From the NCBI RefSeq assembly GCF_029626025.1, contig NZ_JARUBF010000001.1, positions 5,612,001 to 5,676,000 on the forward strand: 64,000 nucleotides of DNA, written 5' to 3'. The position numbers and the translations under genes were made by a program. Under the pieces are notes generated by a model that was not told the DNA's origin, did no database searches, and saw only the letters and a program-made list of their open reading frames with translations. This document shows positions 1 through 8,782 of the stretch, in pieces; within the stretch, counting starts at the first letter, position 1, and every line of letters begins with the position of its first letter. This DNA is from Solwaraspora sp. WMMD406 (GTDB taxonomy: Bacteria; Actinomycetota; Actinomycetes; Mycobacteriales; Micromonosporaceae).

Positions 1-462
1 GGCGACCAGGCCGGACTGCACCATTTCCTTGATCCCGAACGGTTCGAGATCGCGCAGCAGCGCGTCGAGCTTGTCGGACGTGCCGGTGGCCTCGACGGTG
101 AGGGTGTCCGGTGCGACGTCGACCACCCGGGCCCGGAACAGGTTGACCGTCTCCAGGACCTGGGAGCGCATCGCACGGTCGGCCCGGACCTTGACCAGCA
201 GCAGCTGGCGGGCGACCGACACGGCCGGGTCGAGTTCCACGATCTTCAGTACGTTGACCAGCTTGTTGAGCTGCTTGGTCACCTGCTCCAGGGGCGAGGA
301 GTCGGCGTCCACGACGATGGTGATCCGGGAGACCTCGGGATTCTCGGTCTCGCCGACCGCCAACGAGCTGATGTTGAAGCCGCGCCGGGAGAACAGTCCG
401 GAAACCCGGGCCAGCACGCCCGGCTTGTTCTCCACCAGCACGGAGAGCGTGTGCTTGGTCAT
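1..462 (-). CDS. ilvN: Acetolactate synthase small (regulatory) subunit, C-terminus cut by window edge
   Basis: Regulatory subunit of acetohydroxyacid synthase, the first common enzyme of valine, leucine and isoleucine synthesis in the cytoplasm. It binds valine through an N-terminal ACT domain and activates the IlvB catalytic subunit. The translation opens MTKHTLSVLVENKPGVLARV, a typical IlvN/IlvH ACT start with the PGVLARVSGLFSRRG loop at about residues 14-28. The frame stays open to base 1, giving 154 residues; the family usually has about 165-175, so roughly 15-20 C-terminal residues lie outside the window. The ATG at 460-462 is preceded by a GAGGGA ribosome site. It lies 91 bases downstream of ilvB in the same direction, as in standard ilvBN(C) operons, and ilvC would be expected beyond the left edge. 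Confidence 0.96.
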   Translation of the reverse strand, partial: MTKHTLSVLVENKPGVLARVSGLFSRRGFNISSLAVGETENPEVSRITIVVDADSSPLEQVTKQLNKLVNVLKIVELDPAVSVARQLLLVKVRADRAMRSQVLETVNLFRARVVDVAPDTLTVEATGTSDKLDALLRDLEPFGIKEMVQSGLVA

Positions 463-470
463 CTGTCCCT

Positions 471-526
471 CATCGTGTCGGCCGGCACGCCGGCTGATCC
501 TTCATCGTGTCGGCCGGCACGCCGGC
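471..526. repeat. 24-bp direct repeat, two copies, in the ilvB-ilvN spacer
   Basis: Identical 24-base copies occupy 471-494 and 503-526 (period 32). Each contains the GC-rich inverted core GCCGGCACGCCGGC. They fill much of the spacer between the ilvB stop and the ilvN start, so they may form small hairpins in the ilvBN message. Function unknown. Confidence 0.8.
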
Positions 527-553
527 ACTTGCGGTTGTCCTTGCCGAGCGTCG

Positions 554-2458
554 TCACAGATCGTCGTCGTCGAAGTCGGGTCGGACATCTCGGGCGAACA
601 TGATCTCATCATTGCTGGTGCCGGCGGCGACCATCGGCCAGACCATCGCGTCCTTGCCCACCACGAAGTCGATCACCACCGGAACGTCGTCGATCTCCAT
701 CGCCGCGGCGATGGTCTTGTCGACGTCGGCGGCGTTCTCGCAGCGCAGCCCGACACACCCCAACGCCTCGGCGAGTTTGACGAAGTCCGGGATGCGGTGC
801 TTGTGGGTGCCCAGGTCGGTGTTGGAGTAACGCTGGTCGTAGAAGAGGGTCTGCCACTGCCGGACCATGCCCAGGTTGCCGTTGTTGATCACCGCGACCT
901 TGACCGGGATGCCTTCGAGCGCACAGGTGGCCAACTCCTGGTTGGTCATCTGGAAGCAGCCGTCGCCGTCGACCGCCCAGACCACCGTCTGCGGCCGGCC
1001 GACCTTGGCGCCCATCGCCGCCGGCACGGCGTACCCCATGGTGCCCAGGCCACCGGAGTTGAGCCAGGTGTTGGGCTTCTCGTAGGAGATGAACTGGGAG
1101 GCCCACATCTGGTGCTGGCCCACCCCGGCGACGTAGATGGCGTCGGGACCGGCGAGCTTGCCGAGCCGCTCGATCACGTACTGCGGGGAGAGCGTGCCGT
1201 CGTCGGGCTCATCGTAGCCCAGCGGATAGCGCTGCCGCAGGTCGTCGAGCTGCGCCCACCAGTCGGTACGGTCCCCGGCGGCCCCGCCCCGCGCCCCACC
1301 GGTACGGGTCGGACCGACCGGCCGGTCAGCCGACCCCACCCGGGCCGCCGCCGCCGGGTACGCCTCGATCAATTCGTCGATCACGTGTCGGGCGTCACCG
1401 ACGATCGGCACGTCGGCGGCCCGGTTCTTGCCGATCTCCGCCGGGTCGATGTCGGCGTGCACGATCGCGGCACCGGGAGCGAAGGAATCCAGCTTGCCGG
1501 TGACCCGATCGTCGAACCGCGCGCCGAGCGCCACCAGCAGATCGGCCTTCTGCAGGGCGTACACGGCGGCCACCGTGCCGTGCATGCCGGGCATGCCGAG
1601 GTGCTGCTGGTGCGAGTCGGGGAAGGCTCCCCGGGCCATCAGGGTGGTGACCACCGGGATGTTGGTCAGTTCGGCGAGCTTGCGCAGCCCTTCGGTGGCC
1701 TGCGCCTTGAGCACGCCGCCGCCGACGTAGAGCACCGGACGCCGGGCGGTGGCCATCAGCCGGGCGGCCTCCCGGATCTGCTTGCCGTGCGGATGCAGCG
1801 TGGGCCGGTATCCGGGCAGGTCCAGCGTCGGCGGCCAGGCGAAGGTCGTCTGCGCCTGCAGCACGTCCTTGGGAATGTCGACCAGCACCGGACCGGGCCG
1901 GCCGGTCGCGGCCAGGTGGAACGCCTCGGCCAGCACTCGGGGAATCTCCTCGCCCGACTGCACCAGGTAGTTGTGCTTGGTGATCGGCAGGGTGATGCCC
2001 TGGATGTCGGCCTCCTGGAAGGCGTCCGTGCCGATCATGGGCCGGGCCACCTGGCCGGTGATCGCCACGATCGGCACCGAGTCCATGTAGGCGTCGGCGA
2101 TCGGGGTGACCAGGTTGGTGGCGCCCGGACCCGACGTCGCCATGCAGACCCCGACCCGACCGGTGGCCTGGGCGTAGCCGGTGGCGGCGTGCCCGGCACC
2201 CTGCTCGTGGCGGACCAGGATGTGCCGCACCGTCGAGTCGTACAGCGGATCGTACGCCGGGAGGATGGCCCCGCCCGGGATGCCGAACACGACGTCGACG
2301 CCGAGCGCCTCCAGCGACCGCACCAGCGAGCCCGCCCCGGAGACCGCTACCGGCGGGGCCGGCGGCGGTGTCACGGCGTTGGCGAGGGTAGCCGGGGTCG
2401 GCGTGGTCGACGCCGGCTGCGCGCGGTGGGCGAGGGTCTCGGGCGTTGGTCTCGTCAT
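554..2458 (-). CDS. ilvB: Acetolactate synthase large (catalytic) subunit
   Basis: ThDP-dependent enzyme that condenses two pyruvates to acetolactate, or pyruvate plus 2-oxobutyrate to acetohydroxybutyrate, as the catalytic subunit of the IlvBN complex. The 634-residue product has a variable Ala/Pro-rich N-terminus (about 1-40), then the PYR domain with catalytic Glu85 in [11 protein letters not shown] central FAD/DHON domain follows, and the C-terminal PP domain carries the ThDP/Mg motif GDGCFQM...NNGNLGM. Length is normal for actinobacterial AHAS with an N-terminal extension. It starts at the ATG at 2456-2458 behind a long leader containing a hairpin pair and a run of GGTCTCG repeats. ilvN follows immediately. 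Distinct from the divergent ThDP enzyme at 56.9-58.5 kb, which has no small subunit. Confidence 0.98.
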   Translation of the reverse strand: MTRPTPETLAHRAQPASTTPTPATLANAVTPPPAPPVAVSGAGSLVRSLEALGVDVVFGIPGGAILPAYDPLYDSTVRHILVRHEQGAGHAATGYAQATGRVGVCMATSGPGATNLVTPIADAYMDSVPIVAITGQVARPMIGTDAFQEADIQGITLPITKHNYLVQSGEEIPRVLAEAFHLAATGRPGPVLVDIPKDVLQAQTTFAWPPTLDLPGYRPTLHPHGKQIREAARLMATARRPVLYVGGGVLKAQATEGLRKLAELTNIPVVTTLMARGAFPDSHQQHLGMPGMHGTVAAVYALQKADLLVALGARFDDRVTGKLDSFAPGAAIVHADIDPAEIGKNRAADVPIVGDARHVIDELIEAYPAAAARVGSADRPVGPTRTGGARGGAAGDRTDWWAQLDDLRQRYPLGYDEPDDGTLSPQYVIERLGKLAGPDAIYVAGVGQHQMWASQFISYEKPNTWLNSGGLGTMGYAVPAAMGAKVGRPQTVVWAVDGDGCFQMTNQELATCALEGIPVKVAVINNGNLGMVRQWQTLFYDQRYSNTDLGTHKHRIPDFVKLAEALGCVGLRCENAADVDKTIAAAMEIDDVPVVIDFVVGKDAMVWPMVAAGTSNDEIMFARDVRPDFDDDDL

Positions 2459-2482
2459 GACGATTCAGGCCTTCAGCTCAGT

Positions 2483-2550
2483 GGTCTCGTGACATGGTCT
2501 TTAAAGGACGCGGTCTCGGGACACGGTCTCGTCGCGGGTCTCGGGACGTG
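2483..2550 (-). repeat. Degenerate ~13-bp tandem repeat in the ilvB leader
   Basis: The heptamer GGTCTCG (CGAGACC on the ilvB message) begins at 2483, 2512, 2525 and 2538, with a degenerate GGTCTTT at 2496, so the spacing is 13 or 16 bases. The array sits between the leader terminator and the ilvB start, within the 5' untranslated region. No function can be assigned. Confidence 0.6.
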
Positions 2551-2612
2551 CTCTCGGTGTGGCGTATCCGGCGGATCGGGACCAATCAGCCGGAGATCAG
2601 GCGGTGCAACGG

Positions 2613-2647
2613 CAATAAAAACGGCCCTCGTGCAGATGCACGGGGCC
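2613..2647 (-). terminator. Intrinsic terminator upstream of ilvB
   Basis: Read leftward, a stem of 5 + 6 base pairs with one bulged A (2623-2647) is followed by GTTTTTATT (2613-2622). This is one of the few U-tract terminators in a window where most hairpins lack one. It could end the GGDEF-EAL transcript (stop at 2714) or act as the attenuator of ilvB, 155 bases upstream of its start. Confidence 0.75.
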
Positions 2648-2648
2648 A

Positions 2649-2673
2649 GCGCACTCTCAACGGGAGAGTGCGC
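2649..2673 (-). promoter_or_regulatory. Perfect 10-bp hairpin preceding the ilvB leader terminator
   Basis: The arms GCGCACTCTC (2649-2658) and GAGAGTGCGC (2664-2673) pair perfectly around a 5-base loop. On the ilvB-sense strand the hairpin begins directly after the stop codon of an 11-codon ORF and one base before the terminator stem region. That order (short ORF, hairpin, terminator, biosynthetic gene) resembles ribosome-mediated attenuators described for actinobacterial ilvB, but no alternative antiterminator pairing is obvious. It may instead be a tandem terminator of the upstream gene. Confidence 0.45.
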
Positions 2674-2709
2674 TCAGGTAAGTACTCGAGACGACCTAGT
2701 CAGCGACAT
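2674..2709 (-). CDS. Possible 11-aa ilvB leader peptide
   Basis: ATG at 2707-2709 opens MSLTRSSRVLT, with the stop at 2674-2676 abutting the 10-bp hairpin. Residues 9-10 are Val-Leu and residue 3 is Leu, so there are only three branched-chain codons, fewer than in well-characterised ilvB leaders. No convincing ribosome site precedes the ATG, which overlaps the 3' end region of the GGDEF-EAL gene transcript. Listed because of its position directly before the hairpin/terminator pair; it could be chance. Confidence 0.25.
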   Translation of the reverse strand: MSLTRSSRVLT

Positions 2710-2713
2710 GGGG

Positions 2714-4660
2714 CTAAGCCTGACGCATCTCATGCGATGAGTCAACTGATCTCACATCTTGGACCACCGGTGTCGGCGTACCCCGGCTGGCCAGCCGGTC
2801 CGGAGTACGGGCCCGGCGCAGGCCGGCGGAGTTCGCCGCCACGAGCATCGCCTCCAGATGTTCGGCCGGCACCCCCCAGCCGAACAGCGCGCCCTGGCCG
2901 AACCGGCAGCCCGCCTCGACCACCACCGCCAGCTCGTCCGGGTTGGTGACCCCCTCGGCGATCACCTCCAGCCCCAGCTGGTGGCCGAGGCGCATCACCA
3001 CGTCCACCATCGGGGCGAACGGCCGCCGGCCCGGCGCCGACGCTCGCGCCGGCTCCTGCCCGGCCACGCCCTGGTCCGCCACCAGACTGTGGTCGATCTT
3101 GAGGATGTCGATCGGCAGGTTCCGCAGCTGCCCGAGCGAGGAGTAACCGGCACCGAAATCGTCCAGTGCGATCCGCACGCCGGTCGACCGCAGCGCCTTG
3201 AGCCGGCGGATCAACTCGGCCAGGTCCCGGGCGACGGCGTGTTCGGTCACCTCCAGCACCAGCCGCTGCGGCGGCACCCGATGCCGACGCAGCGCCTCGT
3301 CGACCTGCACCACGTACTCCGGATCGTGCAGCTCGTGGGGCGAGACATTGACCGACGCCCACACGTCGTGTCCGTCGGCGAGCCAGCTCGACAGCTGCCG
3401 GCAGGCCTCGTCGAGCACCCACGCGCCGAGCTGGTTGATCATCCCGCACTCCTCGGCCAGCGGGATGAACTCGTCCGGCGGCACCCGGCCCAGTTCCGGG
3501 TGCTGCCAGCGGATCAGCGCCTCTGCCCCGACCGGACGCACCGACGGCACCGCCACCACCGGCTGGAACGCCAGCCGCAGCTCATCCCGGTCGATCGCGC
3601 CGCGCATCTCGTGTTCCAGCAGGGTCCGCCGCCGCTGGGCCTGGTCGTAGGTCAGGTCGTAGCGCTCGGCCCGGTTCTTGCCGCGCTGCTTCGCCGACCG
3701 CAACGCCAGGTCCGCGTTGCGCAACAACGACGGTACGTCCGCAGCCGTCGACCGGCACGCTATCCCGATGCTGACCGACAGGTAGACCGGGCCCGACTCG
3801 TGCGGGTACGGCGCGTTGAGCGCCCGCAGCAGCCGGGACGCGGTGCGGTGCGACTCGGCCGGATCGTCCAGCGGCAGCAGCGCCGCGAATTCGTCGCCGC
3901 CGAGCCGGGCCGTCAGGCCCGCGTCGCCCAGTTCCGCCGACAACCGCCGACCCACCTCGATCAGCACGGCGTCGCCGACGTCGTGGCCGCGCATGTCGTT
4001 GACATGCTTGAACCCGTCGAGGTCGAACGTGAACAGGACACCCGGGCCCTCGCCGGCCAACCGGTCGTAGAGCTCGTGCAGCAGCGCGCGCCGGTTCGCC
4101 AGGCCGGTCAACGGATCGGTGTGCGCCAGCCGACGAAAGTGCGCCTCGCTGCCGGCCAGCTGATCGGCGTAACGCCGTACCTCCAGCAGTGCGACGTACT
4201 GCCCCGCGACCAGGACCATGCCTTCGACGCTGGCGACCGCGACGGCGGCGGCCGTGAACTGGCCACCGCGCAGCACGTGATACATGCCGGCGACGGCCAT
4301 CAGCGCCATCGGCGCGAAGGCGTACCCGGTGCCACGGCACGCGCCCCGGCGCCGCAGCGCGGTGACCAGGGCCACCCCGGCGGTGAAGGCGATCGTCGCG
4401 GTGCCGAGCGGCATCGCCGGGTGGCTCGTCGGGGTGCCCGCGCCCAGCAGCAGGGTCGGCGGCGACACCAGTACCCAGCCGGTGAACCAGAGCGCCGCCC
4501 CGACGGCAAGACAGTCGAGCAGGTCGCGTAGAGCCTGCCCGGACCAGACCCCGGTGCCCCGGACGCGGTCGGCGGCTGCCGCGCGGTGCCGGACGGCGGC
4601 GAACAGCAGGCCGGTGGCGAGCACAGCCGACAGTCCGCTCACCGACGCGAGCGCCTGCAT
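2714..4660 (-). CDS. Membrane GGDEF-EAL cyclic-di-GMP protein
   Basis: Predicted cyclic-di-GMP turnover protein. The N-terminal ~180 residues form several hydrophobic segments (LASVSGLSAVLATGLLFAAV is the first), then a GGDEF domain with an intact substrate signature (DLDGFKHVND) and GGDEF motif, then an EAL domain with EAL in GAEALIRWQHP, DDFGAGYSSL and LKIDHSLV. The allosteric I-site RxxD before GGDEF is absent (GDAG at that position). Both active sites look complete, so either activity is possible. The frame is open further upstream (to 4780), but that extension is Cys/Arg-rich and runs toward ilvD; the ATG at 4658-4660 begins right at the first membrane segment, and a GTG at 4678 is an alternative. 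The signal sensed by the membrane part is unknown. Two other GGDEF-EAL genes occur in the window. Confidence 0.9.
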   Translation of the reverse strand: MQALASVSGLSAVLATGLLFAAVRHRAAAADRVRGTGVWSGQALRDLLDCLAVGAALWFTGWVLVSPPTLLLGAGTPTSHPAMPLGTATIAFTAGVALVTALRRRGACRGTGYAFAPMALMAVAGMYHVLRGGQFTAAAVAVASVEGMVLVAGQYVALLEVRRYADQLAGSEAHFRRLAHTDPLTGLANRRALLHELYDRLAGEGPGVLFTFDLDGFKHVNDMRGHDVGDAVLIEVGRRLSAELGDAGLTARLGGDEFAALLPLDDPAESHRTASRLLRALNAPYPHESGPVYLSVSIGIACRSTAADVPSLLRNADLALRSAKQRGKNRAERYDLTYDQAQRRRTLLEHEMRGAIDRDELRLAFQPVVAVPSVRPVGAEALIRWQHPELGRVPPDEFIPLAEECGMINQLGAWVLDEACRQLSSWLADGHDVWASVNVSPHELHDPEYVVQVDEALRRHRVPPQRLVLEVTEHAVARDLAELIRRLKALRSTGVRIALDDFGAGYSSLGQLRNLPIDILKIDHSLVADQGVAGQEPARASAPGRRPFAPMVDVVMRLGHQLGLEVIAEGVTNPDELAVVVEAGCRFGQGALFGWGVPAEHLEAMLVAANSAGLRRARTPDRLASRGTPTPVVQDVRSVDSSHEMRQA

Positions 4661-4824
4661 GCCCGAGGGGAGGTGCACGGGACAACTCTGCCGGATCGAT
4701 ACCGCGCCGTGGGGCCGGGGTGGGTACCCGCGACAGGCGACATTCCGACAGGCGCCATCCCGACACGTGAAACACGCCACGGCGGCGGGCAGTCGGCCGG
4801 CAATCGTGGTGTAACACTTGTCGA

Positions 4825-6672
4825 ATGCCTGAGCTGCGGTCGAAGACCTCCACGCACGGTCGGACGATGGCCGGCGCCCGGGCCCTGTGGCGGGCCACCG
4901 GGATGACCGACGACGATTTCGGCAAGCCGATCGTGGCCATCGCCAACAGTTTCACCCAGTTCGTACCCGGCCACGTCCATCTCAAGGACCTCGGCGGACT
5001 GGTCGCCGACTCGATCGCCGAAGCCGGCGGGGTCGGCCGCGAGTTCAACACGATCGCCGTCGACGACGGCATCGCCATGGGCCACGGCGGCATGCTCTAC
5101 TCGCTGCCCAGCCGGGAGCTGATCGCCGACGCCGTCGAGTACATGGTCAACGCGCACTGCGCCGACGCCCTGGTCTGCATCTCCAACTGCGACAAGATCA
5201 CCCCGGGGATGCTGCTCGCCGCGCTGCGGCTCAACATCCCGACCGTGTTCGTCTCCGGCGGCCCGATGGAGGCCGGCAAGACCGTCGCCGTCGAGGGCGT
5301 GGTGCACGCTAAGCTCGACCTGATCGACGCCATGATCGCCGCGTCGAACGACAACGTCACCGACGCCCAGCTCGACACCATCGAGCGCTCCGCCTGCCCG
5401 ACCTGCGGCTCCTGCTCCGGCATGTTCACCGCCAACTCGATGAACTGCCTGACCGAGGCAGTCGGGCTGGCCCTGCCGGGCAACGGATCGACGCTGGCCA
5501 CCCACGCCGCCCGCAAGTCGCTGTTCGTCGAGGCCGGCCGGACCGTCGTGGAGATCGCCAAGCGGTGGTACGACGGTGACGACGCCTCGGTGCTCCCCCG
5601 CTCGGTGGCAAGCCGGGCGGCGTTCGAGAACGCGGTCGCCCTGGACGTGGCGATGGGCGGCTCCACCAACACGGTGCTGCACCTGCTGGCCGCCGCCCGG
5701 GAGGCGGAGCTCGACTTCGGCGTCACCGACATCGACGCCATCTCCCGCCGGGTGCCCTGCCTGGCCAAGGTCGCGCCGAACACTCCGAAGTACCACATGG
5801 AGGACGTGCACCGGGCCGGCGGCATCCCGGCGCTGCTCGGCGAGCTGGACCGGGCCGGCGCACTGCGGCGCGACGTGCACGCCGTGCACTCGCCGTCGCT
5901 GGACCAGTGGCTGGCCGACTGGGACATCCGGGGCGGATCGGCGACCCCCGAGGCGGTCGAGCTGTTCCACGCCGCGCCCGGCGGGGTGCGCACCACCGAA
6001 CCGTTCTCCACCACCAACCGCTGGGCCGACCTGGACACCGACCCGGCGCAGGGCTGCATCCGCGACGTGGCGCACGCCTACTCCGCCGACGGTGGCCTGG
6101 CGATCCTGCACGGCAACCTGGCCCCGCAGGGCGCGGTGGTCAAGACCGCCGGGGTGCCCGACGACTGTCTGACCTTCCGTGGCCCGGCCAAGGTGTACGA
6201 GTCGCAGGAGGACACCGTCTCGGCGATCCTCGCCGGTGAGGTCGTCGCCGGCGACGTCGTGGTGGTCCGCTACGAAGGCCCCAAGGGCGGGCCCGGTATG
6301 CAGGAAATGCTCTACCCGACCTCGTTCCTCAAGGGCCGTGGCCTCGGCCGGGCCTGCGCGCTGATCACCGACGGCCGGTTCTCCGGCGGCACCTCCGGGC
6401 TGTCCATCGGGCACGCCTCACCCGAGGCCGCCTCCGGTGGGCTGATCGCCCTGGTCGAACCGGGCGACGAGATCATCATCGACATCCCGGCCCGCCGACT
6501 GGAGCTCAACGTTCCCGACGAGGTGCTGCAGGCCCGGCGGATCGCCCAGGAGAAGCGGGACCGCCCGTACACCCCGGTCGACCGGCAGCGGCCGGTGTCG
6601 GCGGCGCTGCGGGCGTACGCGTCGATGGCCACCTCGGCCAGCGACGGCGCCTACCGTCTCGTCCCGGACTGA
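4825..6672 (+). CDS. ilvD: Dihydroxy-acid dehydratase
   Basis: Iron-sulfur enzyme that dehydrates 2,3-dihydroxy-isovalerate or -methylvalerate to the keto acids of valine/leucine and isoleucine. The 615-residue product has the cluster/active-site cysteines Cys122 in NCDKITPGM and the [15 protein letters not shown] segment at about 191-205, as in the long E. coli-type IlvD. The C-terminal ILVD/EDD signature region contains [13 protein letters not shown] and TDGRFSGGT. It is divergent from the GGDEF-EAL gene and a few kb from ilvBN, so branched-chain genes cluster here although they are on opposite strands. Start at ATG 4825; a TAACAC hexamer lies seven bases upstream and no good ribosome site is seen, so translation may be leaderless. 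Confidence 0.97.
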   Translation: MPELRSKTSTHGRTMAGARALWRATGMTDDDFGKPIVAIANSFTQFVPGHVHLKDLGGLVADSIAEAGGVGREFNTIAVDDGIAMGHGGMLYSLPSRELIADAVEYMVNAHCADALVCISNCDKITPGMLLAALRLNIPTVFVSGGPMEAGKTVAVEGVVHAKLDLIDAMIAASNDNVTDAQLDTIERSACPTCGSCSGMFTANSMNCLTEAVGLALPGNGSTLATHAARKSLFVEAGRTVVEIAKRWYDGDDASVLPRSVASRAAFENAVALDVAMGGSTNTVLHLLAAAREAELDFGVTDIDAISRRVPCLAKVAPNTPKYHMEDVHRAGGIPALLGELDRAGALRRDVHAVHSPSLDQWLADWDIRGGSATPEAVELFHAAPGGVRTTEPFSTTNRWADLDTDPAQGCIRDVAHAYSADGGLAILHGNLAPQGAVVKTAGVPDDCLTFRGPAKVYESQEDTVSAILAGEVVAGDVVVVRYEGPKGGPGMQEMLYPTSFLKGRGLGRACALITDGRFSGGTSGLSIGHASPEAASGGLIALVEPGDEIIIDIPARRLELNVPDEVLQARRIAQEKRDRPYTPVDRQRPVSAALRAYASMATSASDGAYRLVPD

Positions 6673-6735
6673 CCGGCCGGGCGGCCGTCCAGCTGTCCCC
6701 CACCCCGGCCGTTCGGGCAGGTCGAGCCGCTTTCG

Positions 6736-6751
6736 TCGAACACCTGTGCGA
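6736..6751 (+). promoter_or_regulatory. LexA (SOS) box upstream of dinB
   Basis: TCGAACACCTGTGCGA matches the actinobacterial SOS box TCGAAC-N4-GTTCGA at 11 of 12 half-site positions (only GTG for GTT). It ends 10 bases before the dinB GTG, so LexA bound there would cover the start region. This predicts DNA-damage induction of dinB. Confidence 0.8.
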
Positions 6752-6761
6752 TGATGGTCGG

Positions 6762-8024
6762 GTGGCGGACGAGGCCAGCATCCTGCACGCCGACCTGGAC
6801 GCCTTCTACGCCTCGGTCGAGCAACGGGACGATCCACGACTACGCGACCGGCCGGTGATCGTCGGCGCGGGCGTGGTGCTGGCCGCCAGCTACGAGGCCA
6901 AGACCCGGGGCGTACGGACCGCGATGCCCGGTCAGCGGGCCCGGCTGATCTGCCCGGAGGCGGTGGTGGTGCCGCCCCGGATGTCGGCCTACACGACGGC
7001 CAGCCGGGCGGTGTTCGAGGTGTTCCGGCAGACCACCCCGCTGGTCGAGCCGCTCTCCATCGACGAAGCGTTCCTCGACGTCGGCGGGCTGCGCCGCCTC
7101 GTCGGCGCGCCGGCCGACATCGCCGCGCGGCTGCGGGTCGCGGTCCGCGATCAGGTCGGGCTGCCGATCACCGTCGGGGTGGCCCGGACCAAGTTCCTGG
7201 CCAAGGTGGCCAGCGGGGTCGCCAAGCCCGACGGCCTACTGGTCGTGCCGCCCTCCGGTGAGCTGGACTTCCTGCATCCGCTGCCGGTCGAACGGCTGTG
7301 GGGCGTCGGCCCGGTGACCGCCGGCAAGCTACGCGAACGGGGCATCACCACGGTCGGGCGGGTGGCCCGGCTCGGCGAAGCGGCCCTGGTCGCCATGCTC
7401 GGCGCGGCGGCCGGCCGGCACCTGCACGCGCTCGCCCACAACCAGGATCCGCGTCGGGTGCAGGTCGGCCACCGACGTGGGTCGATCGGCTCGCAGCAGG
7501 CGCTGGGCCGGGCGGCCCGCGACGGCGCGGAGGTCGACGCGATCCTCGCCGGCCTGGTCGACCGGGTCGGTCGACGGATGCGCGCCGCCGGACGCACCGG
7601 CCGTACGGTGACCCTGCGGCTCCGGTTCGGCGACTTCGGCCGGGCGACCCGCGCCCATACCTTGCCCCGGGCCACCGCCCAGACGTCGACCATCCTGGAC
7701 ACCGCCCGAGACCTGCTGGCCGCCGCCGCCCCGATGATCGGTGAACGCGGACTCACGCTGATCGGCGTCTCGGTCGGCAACCTCGACGGCGGGCAGGCCA
7801 CCCAGCTGACGCTGCCGTTCGACCCCGCCGACGCGCCACCGGCGGCGGTCGCACCGAAGGCCACCGACGCCGGGCAGGCGGCAGCGGCGCATCCCGGCAA
7901 CCGGCAGGAGAGCCTGGACGCCGCGCTCGATGCCGTACGGGACCGGTTCGGGTCGAGGGCGGTCAACCGGGCGGTGCTCCTCGGCCGCGACCTCGGACCG
8001 GCCGTCCCGCTGCTGCCCGACTGA
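6762..8024 (+). CDS. dinB: DNA polymerase IV (Y-family translesion polymerase)
   Basis: Error-prone lesion-bypass polymerase. The 420-residue product has the Y-family palm motif at the start (LHADLDAFYASVEQ, metal ligand Asp11) and the second acidic motif SIDEAFLDV near residue 110. Helix-hairpin-helix and little-finger regions follow, and a C-terminal sliding-clamp peptide QLTLPF lies near residue 348. That clamp motif marks DinB1/DNA polymerase IV proper rather than clamp-less DinB paralogues. Start at GTG 6762. A LexA box ends 10 bases upstream, so SOS control is likely. The last 21 bases, including the stop, are the first unit of a 34-bp tandem repeat that continues into the spacer. Confidence 0.96.
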   Translation: MADEASILHADLDAFYASVEQRDDPRLRDRPVIVGAGVVLAASYEAKTRGVRTAMPGQRARLICPEAVVVPPRMSAYTTASRAVFEVFRQTTPLVEPLSIDEAFLDVGGLRRLVGAPADIAARLRVAVRDQVGLPITVGVARTKFLAKVASGVAKPDGLLVVPPSGELDFLHPLPVERLWGVGPVTAGKLRERGITTVGRVARLGEAALVAMLGAAAGRHLHALAHNQDPRRVQVGHRRGSIGSQQALGRAARDGAEVDAILAGLVDRVGRRMRAAGRTGRTVTLRLRFGDFGRATRAHTLPRATAQTSTILDTARDLLAAAAPMIGERGLTLIGVSVGNLDGGQATQLTLPFDPADAPPAAVAPKATDAGQAAAAHPGNRQESLDAALDAVRDRFGSRAVNRAVLLGRDLGPAVPLLPD

Positions 8025-8104
8025 CTCAGCCAGGCTTGTCCCGCAGCTGCCCGACCGACTCAGCCAGGCTTGTCCCGCAGCTGCCCGACCGACTCAGCCG
8101 GGCT
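8004..8104. repeat. 34-bp tandem repeat (three units) across the dinB / hypothetical gene junction
   Basis: Units lie at 8004-8037, 8038-8071 and 8072-8104 with a few substitutions, and a partial fourth begins at 8105. Unit one contains the dinB stop codon (8022-8024). Unit three contains the stop of the convergent gene (8094-8096). The short spacer between the two genes is thus built entirely of repeats of the dinB 3' end. Period 34 is not a multiple of three. Confidence 0.9.
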
Positions 8105-8681
8105 GTCCCGCCGAGGGCCACAGCTCGACCGCGCCGGCCGCCGCCTGCCGGATCAACGCGCCGGAGATCTCCACCCGGCTGTGCGGGATGTCCCGAGCCG
8201 GCCAGGAACACTCCACTGTGACCAGACCATCAGGCGGCAGCGGCCACACCCAGAACCGGGCATCGTGGCGTTGCTCGTCGGTGCTGGCCAGCACCGGCCG
8301 CAGCAACGGGCCGGCCGGCTCCCGATCGACCGGTGACCGCTCCGCAGGCGGGCTGCTCAACGCCGTACCGTCGGCGAACCTGACCATCACCTGCAACCCG
8401 CCGACCCCGTCGACCGGGGTACGCGGTCGGGGCGGCCCGGTGGCAGCGTCCGGTCGCCGCGCCGTCTCCACGGTGGCTGCGGCTTCCGGCACCCGCAGGA
8501 TCGCGCTGATCTCGAACTCGAAACCCGTCGGGTAGGCCAGCACGCTGGTCAGGATCACCGCGGCCTGGTCGCTGCGGGCCAGCGGCAACTGCCCGGCGAC
8601 CACACCGGCGAGCACCGCGACCGGACGGCCCAGCCACGGACGCGGGTCGGCGGCCGACCGCGCGGGGTCTGCTGTGTCCAT
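8094..8681 (-). CDS. Conserved hypothetical protein, 195 aa
   Basis: No function can be assigned. The product has no signal peptide, membrane segment or catalytic motif I can name. The core reads as a beta-rich domain (AVILTSVLAYPTGFEFEISA, then VMVRFADGT, ARFWVWPLPP and VECSWPARDI), a pattern I associate with uncharacterised actinobacterial proteins. Start chosen at the ATG at 8679-8681, which is preceded by GGTGGG; the frame stays open 23 codons further upstream but that part is Arg/Cys-rich and unlike a real N-terminus. It converges on dinB, and its last codons and stop sit in the 34-bp repeat array, so its C-terminus (VELWPSAGQPG) is probably modified by the repeat expansion. Confidence 0.65.
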   Translation of the reverse strand: MDTADPARSAADPRPWLGRPVAVLAGVVAGQLPLARSDQAAVILTSVLAYPTGFEFEISAILRVPEAAATVETARRPDAATGPPRPRTPVDGVGGLQVMVRFADGTALSSPPAERSPVDREPAGPLLRPVLASTDEQRHDARFWVWPLPPDGLVTVECSWPARDIPHSRVEISGALIRQAAAGAVELWPSAGQPG

Positions 8682-8782
8682 CGACCCACCATCCCACGAT
8701 CCCGCCCGGCTCGGGGGGCACCGCCACCGGCCGCACGCCACCGCCGCCAACCGCTCCCGCCGAGCACGGCAGGATAGCTGTT

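Noticed and set aside
29-2740. Long + strand open frame covering the ilvBN region
   Set aside because: Antisense to ilvN and ilvB, which are unmistakable; the translation has no domain.
4661-5093. N-terminal extensions of the GGDEF-EAL gene across the ilvD promoter and start
   Set aside because: The extension is Cys/Arg/Pro-rich, lacks a ribosome site and would run through the divergent ilvD start.
8026-8336. Small open frames across the 34-bp repeats after dinB
   Set aside because: They arise only from the repeat sequence and change frame every unit; no ribosome site or family match.
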